Assembly (NCBI RefSeq): GCF_020400725.1
Contig: NZ_JAINVG010000001.1
Location: 124,001 to 188,000 of the forward strand
Origin: Streptomyces sp. NK15101
GTDB taxonomy: Bacteria; Actinomycetota; Actinomycetes; Streptomycetales; Streptomycetaceae
Length of the DNA stretch: 64,000 nt
Direction of reading: 5' to 3'
Below are positions 1-9,595 of the stretch, piece by piece; the first letter of the stretch is position 1, and every line of letters starts with the position of its first letter. The notes beneath the pieces are model-generated. The model had not been told where the DNA came from. It made no database searches and was given only the letters and a program-made list of their open reading frames with translations. The translations under genes were made by a program, and so were the position numbers.

Positions 1-1530
1 GACCCGGAGCTTCTCCATGCGGCCGATCTTGCGCTCCACGCCGTTCTCGTCGACGGCCGGCGGAAGCTCCGCGGCCTCGTACTGCTCGTGCGCCGTGAGG
101 CGGTGCAGCTCGCCCTGGCTGAGCGGCTCGTGGACCTCGACGAACTCACCGTGCGGCAGGCGCTTGATGATGCCCGACTCGCGGCCGTGCAGCACCTTGT
201 CCTTGTCGCGGCGCTGGAGGCCGAGGCAGATCCGCTTGGTGACGATGAACGCGATGACCGGGCCGACGAAGAAGAAGATCCGCACGAACCAGGTGATGGC
301 GTTCAGCGACAGGTGGAAGTGGGTCGCCCAGATGTCGTTTCCACCACCCACGAGCATGATCATGTACGCGGTGATCCAGGCGACGCCGAAGGCGGTGCGC
401 GTCGGAGCGTTGCGCGGGCGCTGCGCGATGTGGTGCTCGCGCTTGTCGCCGGTGATCCAGGACTCGATGAACGGGTAGACCGCGATGACCGCGAGGACCA
501 GCGGGAAGATCGCCAGCGGGATCATCACGCCGAGGACCAGCGTGTGGCCCCACAGGTTGATCTCCCAGCCCGGCATGACACGGATCAGACCCTCGGCGAA
601 GCCCATGTACCAGTCGGGCTGGGCGCCGGTGGACACCTGGTCCGGGCGGTACGGGCCCATGGCCCAGATCGGGTTGATCGAGGCGATCGCCGCGATGACC
701 GCGATGACGCCGAAGACCAGGAAGAAGAAGCCTCCGGCCTTCGCCATGTACACGGGCAGCAGCGGCATGCCGACGACGTTGTCGTTCGTCCGGCCGGGGC
801 CGGCGAAGTGCGTGTGCTTGTGGACGAACACCAGGATGAGGTGGGCGACCACGAGGCCCAGCATGATGCCGGGGAGCAGCAGCACGTGCGCCGAGTAGAA
901 CCGGGCGACGAAGTCGCCGCCGGGGAACTCGCCGCCGAACAGGAACATCGACAGGTACGTGCCGAGGACCGGCACGGACAGGATCGCGCCCTGCATGAAG
1001 CGGACACCGGTGCCGGAGAGCAGGTCGTCCGGGAGCGAGTAACCGGTGAAGCCGGTGAACATGCCCAGGAAGAACAGCAGGAAGCCGAACAGCCAGTTGA
1101 TCTCACGCGGCTTGCGGAACGCGCCGGTGAAGAACACGCGCATCATGTGCACGAACATGCCGGCGAGGAAGATCAGCGCCGCCCAGTGGTGGATCTGCCG
1201 GATCAGCAGACCACCGCGCACCTCGAAGGAGATGTGCATGGTCGAGTTGAACGCCTCGGACATCAGCTGTCCCTGGAGCGGGACGTACGGTCCGACGTAC
1301 TCCACCTCGTTCATCGACGGGTGGAAGAACAGCGTCAGGTAGACGCCCGTCAGGATGATGATGAGGAAGCTGTAGAGGCAGACCTCGCCCAGCATGAAGG
1401 ACCAGTGGTCCGGGAAGATCTTCCGCATGTTGGCCTTGGCCAGCGTGTAGATCCCCAGGCGGCCGTCGGCCCAGTCCGCGACCCGCTCACCGGCGGGCGC
1501 CTTCTTCTGCGTGTTGGTCACGGTGCTCAT
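1..1530 (-). CDS. qcrB: Cytochrome bc1 complex cytochrome b subunit (partial)
   Basis: Membrane subunit of the menaquinol:cytochrome c reductase (complex III) of the actinobacterial bcc-aa3 supercomplex. It carries both b hemes and the quinol sites. The first 510 codons are present and the 3' end lies beyond the left edge. Histidine-bearing helices are seen at IHHWAALIFLAG and AHVLLLPGIMLGLVVAH, and the Qo-site tetrapeptide reads PDWY, the actinobacterial form of PEWY. A hydrophilic C-terminal extension follows the helices. ATG start at 1530 overlaps the qcrA stop by 4 bases (ATGA), so the two are translationally coupled. It is last of qcrC-qcrA-qcrB. Confidence 0.97.
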   Translation of the reverse strand, partial: MSTVTNTQKKAPAGERVADWADGRLGIYTLAKANMRKIFPDHWSFMLGEVCLYSFLIIILTGVYLTLFFHPSMNEVEYVGPYVPLQGQLMSEAFNSTMHISFEVRGGLLIRQIHHWAALIFLAGMFVHMMRVFFTGAFRKPREINWLFGFLLFFLGMFTGFTGYSLPDDLLSGTGVRFMQGAILSVPVLGTYLSMFLFGGEFPGGDFVARFYSAHVLLLPGIMLGLVVAHLILVFVHKHTHFAGPGRTNDNVVGMPLLPVYMAKAGGFFFLVFGVIAVIAAIASINPIWAMGPYRPDQVSTGAQPDWYMGFAEGLIRVMPGWEINLWGHTLVLGVMIPLAIFPLVLAVIAVYPFIESWITGDKREHHIAQRPRNAPTRTAFGVAWITAYMIMLVGGGNDIWATHFHLSLNAITWFVRIFFFVGPVIAFIVTKRICLGLQRRDKDKVLHGRESGIIKRLPHGEFVEVHEPLSQGELHRLTAHEQYEAAELPPAVDENGVERKIGRMEKLRV

Positions 1531-2579
1531 CCGCGCTCCCAGAATGCCGGACCGACGGGCTCGTCGAAGTCGCCGAGCGCCTCGAGGAAGCCCTTGTCGT
1601 TCACGCCGATCCGCAGCTGCGGGAGGGGGTGACCGGCCGGGCCGAAGATGACGCGGGCGCCGTCGGAGAGGTCGAAGGTGGACTGGTGGCACGGGCAGAG
1701 CACGTGGTGCGTCTGCTGCTCGTACAGGGAGATCGGGCAGCCGACGTGGGTGCAGATCTTCGAGAACGCGACGATGCCCTGGTGCGACCACTCGAGCTCG
1801 CGCTTGTCCTTGATGTCCTCCGGCTGGATCCGGACGATCATCAGGGCGGCCTTGGCGATCTCGGTCTGGAAGTGCTCGTCGTGCTCCGAGAGGCCCTCGG
1901 GCATCGCGAAGGTGAGCGAGCCGACCGCGACGTCCTCGGGACGCAGCGGCTCGTGCGTGTTCATGTTGATGAGCTGGAGCCCCTTGGTCCACATGGTGGT
2001 CCGGAGCTTCTTCTCGGGCAGCGGGCCCATGTCACGCAGCAGGACGATGCCGGAGAGCGGTACGAGCGACAGCGCGCCGAACATCGTGTTGCGGATGAGC
2101 TTGCGGCGGCCCATGCCCGACTCCGCGGCACCGGCCGCGAAGTCCGCCATGACCTTCGCCTTGACCTCGGGCGACGCCGCCATCGGGTGACGCTCGTCGG
2201 CGACCTCGACGTCGGACATCAGGGTGCGGGCCCAGTGGACCGCGCCCGCGCCGATGAAGAAGAGGGCGGCGCCGAGGGTCAGACCCAGGGCGAAGTTGAG
2301 CGCGGACACCCGGCCGAAGGGCCAGATGTACACGATCTTTTCGACCGGGAAGATCACGTACGAGGCGATGAAGCCGACGGTGGCCAGCATCGACAGCGTG
2401 AACATGAAGGCGACCGCGCGCTCGGACCGGCGGGCGGCCCGCTCGTCGATGTCCTGGATGCGGGGCTTGTGGGGCGGGAGGCCCGGGTCGGCGAACGGGT
2501 CGTCGGCGACCGTCACCGCGCCGTGCGCGGTGTCCTGCCCTGCCGGCAGGGTCTCTTCTGGAATCTCTTGGCTACTCAT
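1527..2579 (-). CDS. qcrA: Cytochrome bc1 complex Rieske iron-sulfur subunit
   Basis: 350-residue Rieske [2Fe-2S] protein of complex III; it passes electrons from quinol at the Qo site to the c-type hemes of QcrC. Cluster ligands are in CTHVGC and CPCHQS near residues 275-300. The N-terminal half carries about three hydrophobic segments (for example AFMFTLSMLATVGFIASYVI), typical of the actinobacterial QcrA, which is longer than the single-helix mitochondrial form. It overlaps qcrC upstream and qcrB downstream by 4 bases each. Confidence 0.97.
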   Translation of the reverse strand: MSSQEIPEETLPAGQDTAHGAVTVADDPFADPGLPPHKPRIQDIDERAARRSERAVAFMFTLSMLATVGFIASYVIFPVEKIVYIWPFGRVSALNFALGLTLGAALFFIGAGAVHWARTLMSDVEVADERHPMAASPEVKAKVMADFAAGAAESGMGRRKLIRNTMFGALSLVPLSGIVLLRDMGPLPEKKLRTTMWTKGLQLINMNTHEPLRPEDVAVGSLTFAMPEGLSEHDEHFQTEIAKAALMIVRIQPEDIKDKRELEWSHQGIVAFSKICTHVGCPISLYEQQTHHVLCPCHQSTFDLSDGARVIFGPAGHPLPQLRIGVNDKGFLEALGDFDEPVGPAFWERG

Positions 2580-3385
2580 GACTTCTTGGCCTTAGCGGTG
2601 TGGGCCGCGACCCAGATGGCAACTGCGATCAGCGCGCCCAGACCGAAGATCCAGCCGAACAGACCCTCACTGACGGGGCCGAGGCCGCCGAGCGAGAGAC
2701 CGCCCGGGTTGTTGGCCTTGTCGCTGTTGACGGCCTGGACGTACGCGATGATGTCCTTCTTCTCCTTCTCCGGCATGGTCGTGTCCGGGAAGGAGGGCAT
2801 GTTCTGCGGGCCGGTCTGCATGGCCTCGTAGAGGTGCTTCGGGTCCACGCCCTCGAGGCTCGGGGCGTACTTGCCGTAGGTCAGCGCGCCGCCCTCACCG
2901 GTGAAGTTGTGGCACTGGGCACAGTTGGTGCGGAACAGCTCGCCACCCTTGGCGATGTCGGCACCGTCAGGGCTGTACTGGCCCTCGGTCGGCTTGATCG
3001 GGCCGGCACCGAGGGAGGCGACGTACGCCGCGAGCTGATCGATCTCAGCCTGCGAGTAGATGACCTTCTTCCTCGGGACCTGGGCACCCGGCTGCTGGGC
3101 CGGCATGCGGCCCGTGCCGACCTGGAAGTCCACGGCCGCCGAACCCACGCCGACCAGGGACGGGCCGTCAGAGGTGCCCTGACCGCCGGTTCCGTGGCAG
3201 CTGGCGCAGCCGACGGAGTAGAGCTTCTTGCCCTCCTCGATGGCGAGGGACTGGGCGGTTTCGTCGGCCTTCGCCGTGCCCGCGGGCGCGAACGCGGCGT
3301 ACAGCCCCCCAGTGGCCGCCAGCGCGAGAAGTAGGACGACGACCGCCGCCAGCGGATGGCGTCGTCGTGCGGAGAGCTTTTTCAC
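2576..3385 (-). CDS. qcrC: Cytochrome bc1 complex diheme cytochrome c subunit
   Basis: 269-residue membrane-anchored cytochrome c with two CxxCH heme sites, CASCH and CAQCH. In actinobacteria it replaces both cytochrome c1 and soluble cytochrome c and hands electrons directly to the aa3 oxidase. There is an N-terminal hydrophobic signal/anchor after KKLSARRRHP and a C-terminal helix (LFGWIFGLGALIAVAIWVAA). GTG start at 3385. It is first gene of qcrCAB and lies 74 bases downstream of ctaE on the same strand, so ctaE-qcrC-qcrA-qcrB probably form one transcript. Confidence 0.97.
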   Translation of the reverse strand: MKKLSARRRHPLAAVVVLLLALAATGGLYAAFAPAGTAKADETAQSLAIEEGKKLYSVGCASCHGTGGQGTSDGPSLVGVGSAAVDFQVGTGRMPAQQPGAQVPRKKVIYSQAEIDQLAAYVASLGAGPIKPTEGQYSPDGADIAKGGELFRTNCAQCHNFTGEGGALTYGKYAPSLEGVDPKHLYEAMQTGPQNMPSFPDTTMPEKEKKDIIAYVQAVNSDKANNPGGLSLGGLGPVSEGLFGWIFGLGALIAVAIWVAAHTAKAKKS

Positions 3386-3459
3386 GGATTACCCCGGTGT
3401 CAGGATCTTCTGCGTCGATGCTTGCTGGATGTCTCGGTCCGCCGTGGAGGCGGAGCCGA

Positions 3460-4080
3460 TTACTTGATCATGTAGATCGTGGCGAAGAGGCCGATCCAGA
3501 CGACATCGACGAAGTGCCAGTAGTAGGACACGACGATGGCGGCGGTTGCCTGCTCGTGAGTGAACCTCTTGGCGGCGTACGTCCGGCCGAGGACCAGCAG
3601 GAAGGCGATGAGACCGCCCGTCACGTGCAGGCCGTGGAAGCCGGTGGTCAGGTAGAACACCGTGCCGTACGGGTCCGACGAGAGCGAGAGGCCCTCGTGC
3701 TTGACCAGCTCGGTGTACTCGAAGACCTGGCCGCCGATGAAGATCGCACCCATCACGAACGTGATGATGAACCACGTCCGGAGCTTCTTCACATCGCCCC
3801 GCTCCGCGGCGAAGACGCCGAGCTGGCAGGTGAGGGAGGAGAGCACCAGGATCGTGGTGTTGGTCGCCGAGAAGGGGAAGTTCAAGGCCGAGGCCTTTTC
3901 CGCCCAGAAGTCGGGACCCATCACCGATCGCAGGGTGAAGTACATCGCGAAGAGGGCCGCGAAGAACATCAGCTCGGAGCTCAACCAGATGATGGTTCCG
4001 ACGCTGGTGAGGTTCGGTCGATTGACCGACGGGTGCGCGTGCCCTGTTTCTACTGTCGTTACTGTCGCCACGACCGACAT
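3460..4080 (-). CDS. ctaE: Cytochrome c oxidase subunit III
   Basis: 206-residue five-helix subunit III of the aa3-type cytochrome c oxidase, in the plasma membrane next to QcrCAB. Family features are [20 protein letters not shown] near the N-terminus, [12 protein letters not shown], and the C-terminal [15 protein letters not shown]. The ATG at 4080 sits inside a perfect 21-bp palindrome and has no good Shine-Dalgarno at normal spacing; the nearest purine stretch, GGGAT, is about 17 bases away. The leader may be absent or structured. ctaE is separated from ctaCDF by about 2 kb holding a receiver-like gene and an L,D-transpeptidase. Confidence 0.96.
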   Translation of the reverse strand: MSVVATVTTVETGHAHPSVNRPNLTSVGTIIWLSSELMFFAALFAMYFTLRSVMGPDFWAEKASALNFPFSATNTTILVLSSLTCQLGVFAAERGDVKKLRTWFIITFVMGAIFIGGQVFEYTELVKHEGLSLSSDPYGTVFYLTTGFHGLHVTGGLIAFLLVLGRTYAAKRFTHEQATAAIVVSYYWHFVDVVWIGLFATIYMIK

Positions 4081-4091
4081 TATGTCGGTCG
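4071..4091. promoter_or_regulatory. Perfect palindrome over the ctaE start codon
   Basis: CGACCGACAT, one T, then ATGTCGGTCG: 10-bp perfect arms around a single base. On the minus strand the ctaE ATG lies in the second arm, so the mRNA could fold the start codon into a hairpin, or the DNA could be a repressor site. The arms are seen directly; the role is inference. Confidence 0.55.
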
Positions 4092-4282
4092 CTTATCCCG
4101 CCCTCACTCCGGGGGGTGCCGTTCGGAGTGTCAGGGGGGTGTGTCCAGCCCGAACGGCCCAGCATCGAGGCCGCGGAGCGCCGTTCGAACAGGTGTTGAA
4201 CGGGTGTTGACGGGGTGTGGAGCGGAGTAGCATCCGGCGCATCGATCGACGACCTTCCCACGGACTTCCCCACGGAGGAACG

Positions 4283-4684
4283 ATGCAGTCGAGTGCCACG
4301 GTCCTGGTCTACAGCGACGACGCGAACACCCGCGCGCAGGTGCGGCTCGCGGCCGGGCGCAGGCCCGCGACCGACGTTCCCCCGGTCGAGTTCGTGGAGT
4401 GCGCGACGCTGCCCGCGGTGCTCAAGCGCCTGGACGAGGGCGGCATCGACGTGTGCGTGCTGGACGGCGAGGCGGTGCCCGCCGGGGGCATGGGGGTCTG
4501 CCGGCAGATCAAGGACGAGGTCTTCCGCTGCCCGCCGGTGCTGCTGCTGATCGGGCGCCCGCAGGACGCCTGGCTGGCCACCTGGAGCCGCGCGGACGCC
4601 GCCGTCACCCTTCCGGTGGAACCGGTCGAGTTCGCGGCGTCCCTGGCGTCCCTGCTGCGCTCGCGCCTGTCGATCGACGCCTGA
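4283..4684 (+). CDS. Atypical response-regulator receiver protein
   Basis: 133-residue single-domain protein with a CheY-like receiver pattern: VLVYSDD at strand 1 and VCVLDGEA with the likely phosphoacceptor Asp. The usual Lys before a Pro at strand 5 is missing (VTLPVEP), so it may signal without classic phosphorylation. No output domain is present. I chose the ATG at 4283 because GGAGGA lies just upstream at 4274-4279; a longer reading to 4217 has no such site. It is divergent from ctaE and lies between the two respiratory operons, which suggests but does not prove a respiration-linked role. Confidence 0.8.
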   Translation: MQSSATVLVYSDDANTRAQVRLAAGRRPATDVPPVEFVECATLPAVLKRLDEGGIDVCVLDGEAVPAGGMGVCRQIKDEVFRCPPVLLLIGRPQDAWLATWSRADAAVTLPVEPVEFAASLASLLRSRLSIDA

Positions 4685-4700
4685 GCCGGTCGGCCCCGGT

Positions 4701-5954
4701 TCAGATCGAGGGCCGCAGCCTCGCCTTCTCCGTGGAGGTCACCGGGTTTCCGGCGGCCTCCACCAGGGCGCTGCCCTGGCGCCACTTGTCCCACTCCATG
4801 TTCCAGTCGCCGAAGCCGTTGCCGAAGGTGTCCATCGTGTCGCCGAGGCTGTTGACGACGCGGACGATGTCGCCGGGGCGGACGGTCTTGTAGAACCAGG
4901 CCGCGTTCTCCGTCGACATGCCGACACAGCCGTGGCTGACGTTCTCGATGCCCTGGGAGCCGACGGACCAGGGCGCGGCGTGCACGTACTCGCCGCTCCA
5001 GGTGACCCGGGTGGCGTAGTACACGGGCAGGTCGTACGACTCCGAGCTGCCCTCCGCGATGCCGATGCTGGTGCCCCGCATCCGGACGTAGTACTCCTTG
5101 CCGAGCACGACCTTGATGCCGTTGCGGGTGGAGAAGCCGGGTTTGCCGGTGGTCACCGGCATGGTGTTGATCACTTCTCCGTTGCGCTTCACGGTCATCT
5201 GGTGCGATCCGGCGTCCGCGACCGCCTCGATGCGGTCGCCGATGGTGAGCTTCAGCGGCTTGGACGCGCCGCCGTAGAGCTTGTCGCCGACCTTGAGGCC
5301 GTCCAGGTTCCCGGTGACCGTGACGAGCGCCCCGGCCGGCCAGTACTCCTTCGGACGGAAGTGCAGCTTCTTGTCGTCCACCCAGTACCAGGCGCCCTCG
5401 ACGTAGGGGGTGGAGCGGACCTTGAGGGCCCGCTCGACGACCGCGCGGGCCGACCGGTCCTTGACCGGGAGGCTGAGCTCCGCCGTGATGGGCTGCCCGA
5501 CGCCGTACGTGCCCGCCTCCGGCCCGAAGGTCACGGTCAGGGCCCCTTTGGCCGGAGCCGTCTCGAAAGTGAACGTACGGGCGCCTGGGGCGCCGTCCTC
5601 GTCCTCGGTGGCCACCCGCACCGTGTAGCGGGCACCGGCCGCCAGGGCGGCCGTGGAGCGCCAGCGCTGTCCGTCCGCGGTGAGCTCGCCGGCGAGGTGG
5701 TGCCCGGAGGCGTCGGTGGCCGTGACGTCGGTGATCCGGCCCTTGCCGCCCTTGGCGGTGATCTCCAGGGGCTTCTCGGGGTCCGCCTTGGCACCGTCGG
5801 CGGGAGCGCTGACCGCGAGCTGGTCCGCCGCGTCGTAGGTCTTCTGCGACAGCGGATGGCCGTCGGAGCCCGAGCACGCGGAGGTGCCGGCGGTGACGGT
5901 GACGGCCAGAAGAGTGCAGCTCAGAACAGTCCTTATGCGCGGCGTGTCGTTCAT
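4701..5954 (-). CDS. L,D-transpeptidase lipoprotein (Ig-like + YkuD)
   Basis: 417-residue exported cell-wall enzyme. L,D-transpeptidases make 3-3 cross-links between diaminopimelate residues of peptidoglycan. The N-terminus is a lipoprotein signal ending in a lipobox (AGTSAC), followed by Ig-like regions (about residues 50-260) and a C-terminal YkuD domain with the catalytic motif SHGCVGMS. This matches the mycobacterial LdtMt2 plan. It lies downstream of ctaF on the same strand but behind a strong hairpin, so it is probably transcribed separately. Confidence 0.93.
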   Translation of the reverse strand: MNDTPRIRTVLSCTLLAVTVTAGTSACSGSDGHPLSQKTYDAADQLAVSAPADGAKADPEKPLEITAKGGKGRITDVTATDASGHHLAGELTADGQRWRSTAALAAGARYTVRVATEDEDGAPGARTFTFETAPAKGALTVTFGPEAGTYGVGQPITAELSLPVKDRSARAVVERALKVRSTPYVEGAWYWVDDKKLHFRPKEYWPAGALVTVTGNLDGLKVGDKLYGGASKPLKLTIGDRIEAVADAGSHQMTVKRNGEVINTMPVTTGKPGFSTRNGIKVVLGKEYYVRMRGTSIGIAEGSSESYDLPVYYATRVTWSGEYVHAAPWSVGSQGIENVSHGCVGMSTENAAWFYKTVRPGDIVRVVNSLGDTMDTFGNGFGDWNMEWDKWRQGSALVEAAGNPVTSTEKARLRPSI

Positions 5955-6005
5955 GACTTCACGCTAAGGACAATCCTCGTGGCCAGCGCGCCGAGTACTG
6001 CAAAA

Positions 6006-6047
6006 GAGGGGCCCGGACGCTTCGGTGACGAAGTGTCCGGGCCCCTC
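6006..6047 (-). terminator. Terminator after ctaF
   Basis: Arms GAGGGGCCCGGAC (6006-6018) and GTCCGGGCCCCTC (6035-6047) pair perfectly. The intervening bases extend the stem with CTTCG/CGAAG. On the minus strand it is followed by CTTTTGC, a short U tract. It lies 30 bases past the ctaF stop and should end the ctaCDF transcript. Confidence 0.8.
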
Positions 6048-6076
6048 GGTGTGCTCCGGTGCGGAGCGGGGTACCG

Positions 6077-6475
6077 CTACTGGTTCTGGTTCTCGCCGCG
6101 GTAGAACTCGAAGACCCAGCCGAAGATGCCGACGAGGATCAGCGGGGTGGAGAAGTACAGCAGCCACCAGCCCATCGCGATGGCGAGGAAGGCGAGCGCA
6201 CCGCCGATGGCCAGCGAGAGCGGCTGCCAGCTGTGCGGGGCGAAGAAGCCCACTTCACCGGCCTCGTCCGCGACGTCGGCCTCCTTGTCGTCCTGCGCCA
6301 TCGCGTCGACACGCTTGGCCGTGAAGGCCAGGTAGTAGCCGATCATGATGGCCAGGCCGAAGGCCAGGAAGAGCGCCGTCGTGCCGACCGGCTCCTTGGA
6401 CCAGACGCCGTAGAGGATCGCCATGGCAAGGATGAAGACGCTCAGCCAGATGAACATCTTGCCCTGGATCTTCAC
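6077..6475 (-). CDS. ctaF: Cytochrome c oxidase subunit IV (actinobacterial)
   Basis: 132-residue small subunit of the aa3 oxidase. It has four hydrophobic segments, two before and two after a soluble loop rich in acidic residues (about 75-95), and the sequence [19 protein letters not shown] near the C-terminus. This is the actinobacterial CtaF family, unrelated to proteobacterial subunit IV. GTG start at 6475 overlaps the ctaD stop (GTGA). It is last gene of ctaC-ctaD-ctaF. Confidence 0.93.
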   Translation of the reverse strand: MKIQGKMFIWLSVFILAMAILYGVWSKEPVGTTALFLAFGLAIMIGYYLAFTAKRVDAMAQDDKEADVADEAGEVGFFAPHSWQPLSLAIGGALAFLAIAMGWWLLYFSTPLILVGIFGWVFEFYRGENQNQ

Positions 6476-8208
6476 TTGCCGGCCTCCTTGCTGCCCGTGA
6501 GGGCCTCGGCCTCGTGCGGCTTGTTCTCGAGCTGGTCGAGAGCGGCGATCTCAGGGTGGTGCAGGTCGAACGCCGGGGATTCCGAACGGATCCGCGGCAG
6601 GGTGAGGAAGTTGTGCCGCGGCGGCGGGCAGGACGTCGCCCACTCGAGCGAACGGCCGTAGCCCCACGGGTCGTCGACCTCGATCTTCTTGCCGTACTTG
6701 GCGGTCTTCCAGATGTTGTAGAAGAACGGCAGGATCGACAGACCGAGCAGGAACGAGGAGATCGTCGAGATCGTGTTCAGCGCGGTGAAGCCGTCGGCGT
6801 CCAGGTAGTCCGCGTAACGACGCGGCATGCCCTCGGCACCGAGCCAGTGCTGCACCAGGAAGGTGCCGTGGAAGCCGATGAACAGCGTCCAGAACGTGAT
6901 CTTGCCGAGGCGCTCGTCGAGCATCTTGCCGGTGAACTTCGGCCACCAGAAGTGGAAGCCGGAGAACATCGCGAAGACGACGGTGCCGAAGACGACGTAG
7001 TGGAAGTGCGCCACCACGAAGTACGAGTCGGAGATGTGGAAGTCCATCGGGGGCGAGGCCAGGATGACGCCGGTCAGACCACCGAAGGTGAAGGTGATCA
7101 GGAAGCCGACGGCCCAGAGCATCGGGGTCTCGAAGGACAGCGAGCCCTTCCACATCGTTCCGATCCAGTTGAAGAACTTCACGCCGGTCGGAACGGCGAT
7201 GAGGAACGTCATGAAGGAGAAGAACGGGAGGAGCACGCCACCGGTGACGTACATGTGGTGCGCCCACACGGTCACGGAGAGACCCGCGATCGCGATGGTC
7301 GCGGCGATCAGGCCGATGTAGCCGAACATCGGCTTGCGGCTGAAGACCGGGATGACCTCGGAGATGATGCCGAAGAACGGCAGGGCGATGATGTACACCT
7401 CTGGGTGTCCGAAGAACCAGAAGAGGTGCTGCCAGAGCAGCGCTCCGCCGTTGGCCGCGTCGAAGACGTGGGCACCGAACTTGCGGTCCGCCTCCAGGGC
7501 GAACAGCGCGGCCGCCAGGACCGGGAAGGCGAGCAGGACCAGGACACCGGTCAGCAGCACGTTCCAGGTGAAGATCGGCATGCGGAACATCGTCATGCCG
7601 GGAGCGCGCATGCAGATGATCGTGGTGATGAAGTTGACCGAACCGAGGATCGTGCCGAAGCCGGAGAAGGCCAGACCCATGATCCACATGTCGGCGCCGA
7701 CACCCGGCGAGCGGACGGCGTCCGACAGCGGGGAGTAGGCGAACCAGCCGAAGTCGGCGGCACCCTGCGGGGTGAGGAAGCCGGCCACCGCGATGAGCGA
7801 GCCGAAGAGGTACAGCCAGTAGGCGAACATGTTCAGCCGCGGGAACGCCACGTCGGGCGCGCCGATCTGCAGCGGCATGATCCAGTTCGCGAAGCCGGCG
7901 AAGAGCGGCGTCGCGAACATCAGCAGCATGATCGTGCCGTGCATCGTGAACGCCTGGTTGAACTGCTCGTTCGACATGATCTGCGTGCCGGGACGAGCGA
8001 GCTCGGCGCGCATGAAGAGCGCCATGAGTCCGCCGACGCAGAAGAAGGCGAACGACGTGACCAGGTACATCGTGCCGATGGTCTTGTGGTCGGTGGTGGT
8101 GAGCCACTTGATGACCACGTTGCCGGGCTGCTTGCGCCGTACGGGCAGCTCGTTCTCGTACGAGTCCTCAGCTGCGGCGGCACCCTGGGTTTCGTTGGGG
8201 ATGCTCAC
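6472..8208 (-). CDS. ctaD: Cytochrome c oxidase subunit I
   Basis: 578-residue catalytic subunit of the heme-copper aa3 oxidase, about 12 helices, containing heme a, heme a3 and CuB; it reduces O2 and pumps protons. Diagnostic motifs are [15 protein letters not shown] with the CuB His and cross-linked Tyr, [10 protein letters not shown] with two further CuB His, and HFHYVVFG with the heme ligands. I chose GTG at 8208 (SIPNETQ follows), overlapping the ctaC stop by 4 bases. A longer in-frame reading would run into ctaC and is unlikely. Confidence 0.96.
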   Translation of the reverse strand: MSIPNETQGAAAAEDSYENELPVRRKQPGNVVIKWLTTTDHKTIGTMYLVTSFAFFCVGGLMALFMRAELARPGTQIMSNEQFNQAFTMHGTIMLLMFATPLFAGFANWIMPLQIGAPDVAFPRLNMFAYWLYLFGSLIAVAGFLTPQGAADFGWFAYSPLSDAVRSPGVGADMWIMGLAFSGFGTILGSVNFITTIICMRAPGMTMFRMPIFTWNVLLTGVLVLLAFPVLAAALFALEADRKFGAHVFDAANGGALLWQHLFWFFGHPEVYIIALPFFGIISEVIPVFSRKPMFGYIGLIAATIAIAGLSVTVWAHHMYVTGGVLLPFFSFMTFLIAVPTGVKFFNWIGTMWKGSLSFETPMLWAVGFLITFTFGGLTGVILASPPMDFHISDSYFVVAHFHYVVFGTVVFAMFSGFHFWWPKFTGKMLDERLGKITFWTLFIGFHGTFLVQHWLGAEGMPRRYADYLDADGFTALNTISTISSFLLGLSILPFFYNIWKTAKYGKKIEVDDPWGYGRSLEWATSCPPPRHNFLTLPRIRSESPAFDLHHPEIAALDQLENKPHEAEALTGSKEAGK

Positions 8209-9170
8209 AGTTGCTTCTTCTCCGCATTCCTGGCCGGGTCCGTCTGCTCGATGCCAGACGGGATGTAGCCGGTCTGCCCCTTCTCCGCCAGCTCCTTCAG
8301 GTGCTGCTGGTAGCGCTCCGGGGAGACCACCTTGACGTTGAAGAGCATCCGGGAGTGGTCGACACCGCAGAGCTCGGCGCACTTGCCGAGGAAGGTGCCT
8401 TCCCGGGTCGGGGTGACCTCGAAGGCGTTGGGGTGGCCCGGGATGACGTCCTGCTTCATCAGGAAGGGAACCACCCAGAAGGAGTGGATCACGTCACGCG
8501 AGGTCAGGACGAACCGGACCCTCTCGCCCTTGGGGAGCCAGAGCGTCGGTCCCGGGTTGCCGGTCTGGGGGTTCCGGGTGCCGGGGATGCCGGCGTCGTA
8601 GACGCCGCCCGCGTTCTCCGGGAACTGGACCTTGTAGCGGTCCGGAAGCGTAGCCAGGTTCTTGTCCGTCTTCGCGTCGCCCTGCACACCGGGCACGTTC
8701 TCGACGTAGTTGAAGCCCCAGCTCCACTGGTAGCCGACCACGTTGATCGTGTGGGCCGGCTTCGGAGTGAGCTCGAGGAGCTTGGACTCGTCACGCGCGG
8801 TGAAGTAGAAGAGCACCGAGACGATGATGAGCGGGGTGACCGTGTACAGCGCCTCGATGGGCATGTTGTAACGGGTCTGCGGAGGTACCTCGACCTTGGT
8901 CCGGCTGCGCCGGTGGAAGATGGTGGCCCAGAGGATCAGGCCCCACACCAGGATGCCCGTGATCAGGGCGGCGGCCCAGGAGCCCTGCCAGAGGGAGAGG
9001 ATCCGAGGCGCCTCTTCCGTGACGGGGGTGGGCATGCCAAGGCGGGGGAAGTCTTCCCAGTTGTACGAGCAGCCGGTGGCTGTCGCCAGGATCAGGCCCG
9101 CAGTCAGCACCTGCGGCAGCTTCCGCCGCATCGGGCGCCGCGACGAGCGGTCGGAGCCGTTGGGACTCAC
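8205..9170 (-). CDS. ctaC: Cytochrome c oxidase subunit II
   Basis: 321-residue subunit II, which takes electrons from the bc1 complex through its dinuclear CuA centre on the outer face of the membrane. The N-terminus is a lipoprotein signal (LATATGC), followed by two transmembrane helices, then the cupredoxin domain with [14 protein letters not shown] carrying the CuA ligands. I chose GTG at 9170, which has GGGAAGG about 7 bases upstream. The open frame runs further upstream to 9281 through a palindrome and probable promoter, so that start is rejected. First gene of ctaCDF. Confidence 0.95.
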   Translation of the reverse strand: MSPNGSDRSSRRPMRRKLPQVLTAGLILATATGCSYNWEDFPRLGMPTPVTEEAPRILSLWQGSWAAALITGILVWGLILWATIFHRRSRTKVEVPPQTRYNMPIEALYTVTPLIIVSVLFYFTARDESKLLELTPKPAHTINVVGYQWSWGFNYVENVPGVQGDAKTDKNLATLPDRYKVQFPENAGGVYDAGIPGTRNPQTGNPGPTLWLPKGERVRFVLTSRDVIHSFWVVPFLMKQDVIPGHPNAFEVTPTREGTFLGKCAELCGVDHSRMLFNVKVVSPERYQQHLKELAEKGQTGYIPSGIEQTDPARNAEKKQL

Positions 9171-9256
9171 GTAGCGCCTTCCCGAGAGTCTCGGCCCGCA
9201 GTGGTCGGCCACGGCCGTCCGTCTCGCTGGTCGGTCGCCGCCCCGGCCGCGGGCAG

Positions 9257-9287
9257 GGGTTTGGATGTTTATGCGGACCAAACCCTA
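9257..9287 (-). promoter_or_regulatory. Candidate ctaC promoter and operator
   Basis: GGGTTTGG (9257-9264) and CCAAACCC (9278-9285) form a perfect 8-bp inverted repeat with a 13-base spacer. On the minus strand TAGGGT (9287-9282), a usual Streptomyces -10, overlaps one arm. A matching -35 is not convincing. The rest of the 425-base gap (9171-9595) shows no gene. Confidence 0.45.
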
Positions 9288-9595
9288 CTGGACGCTATTT
9301 GGGGTCGCGCGGGGAGGGTGCCCAACGCGCCGTTCGGGCCCCCGAAGGGGTGGACTCCGGGGTTCCGGAGGGGGACCGGAGGCGCCCGTCCGGCGGGCTG
9401 TCGGCGTGGTGGGACGGGCTTCTGACGAGGGCTCATCGGAGGTGGGGCGGGGTGGAGCCGGGCGCGTGCGGGGGCGCGGAGCGGGGCGTGCGCGGAGGCC
9501 CGGGGCGGGGGGCGTGCGGCCCGGATCCGGAACACCGAGGGAGGCCGGGCCCGGGCCGACGAGGACCGGCCGGGCACAGGCTCTACCGTGGGCGG

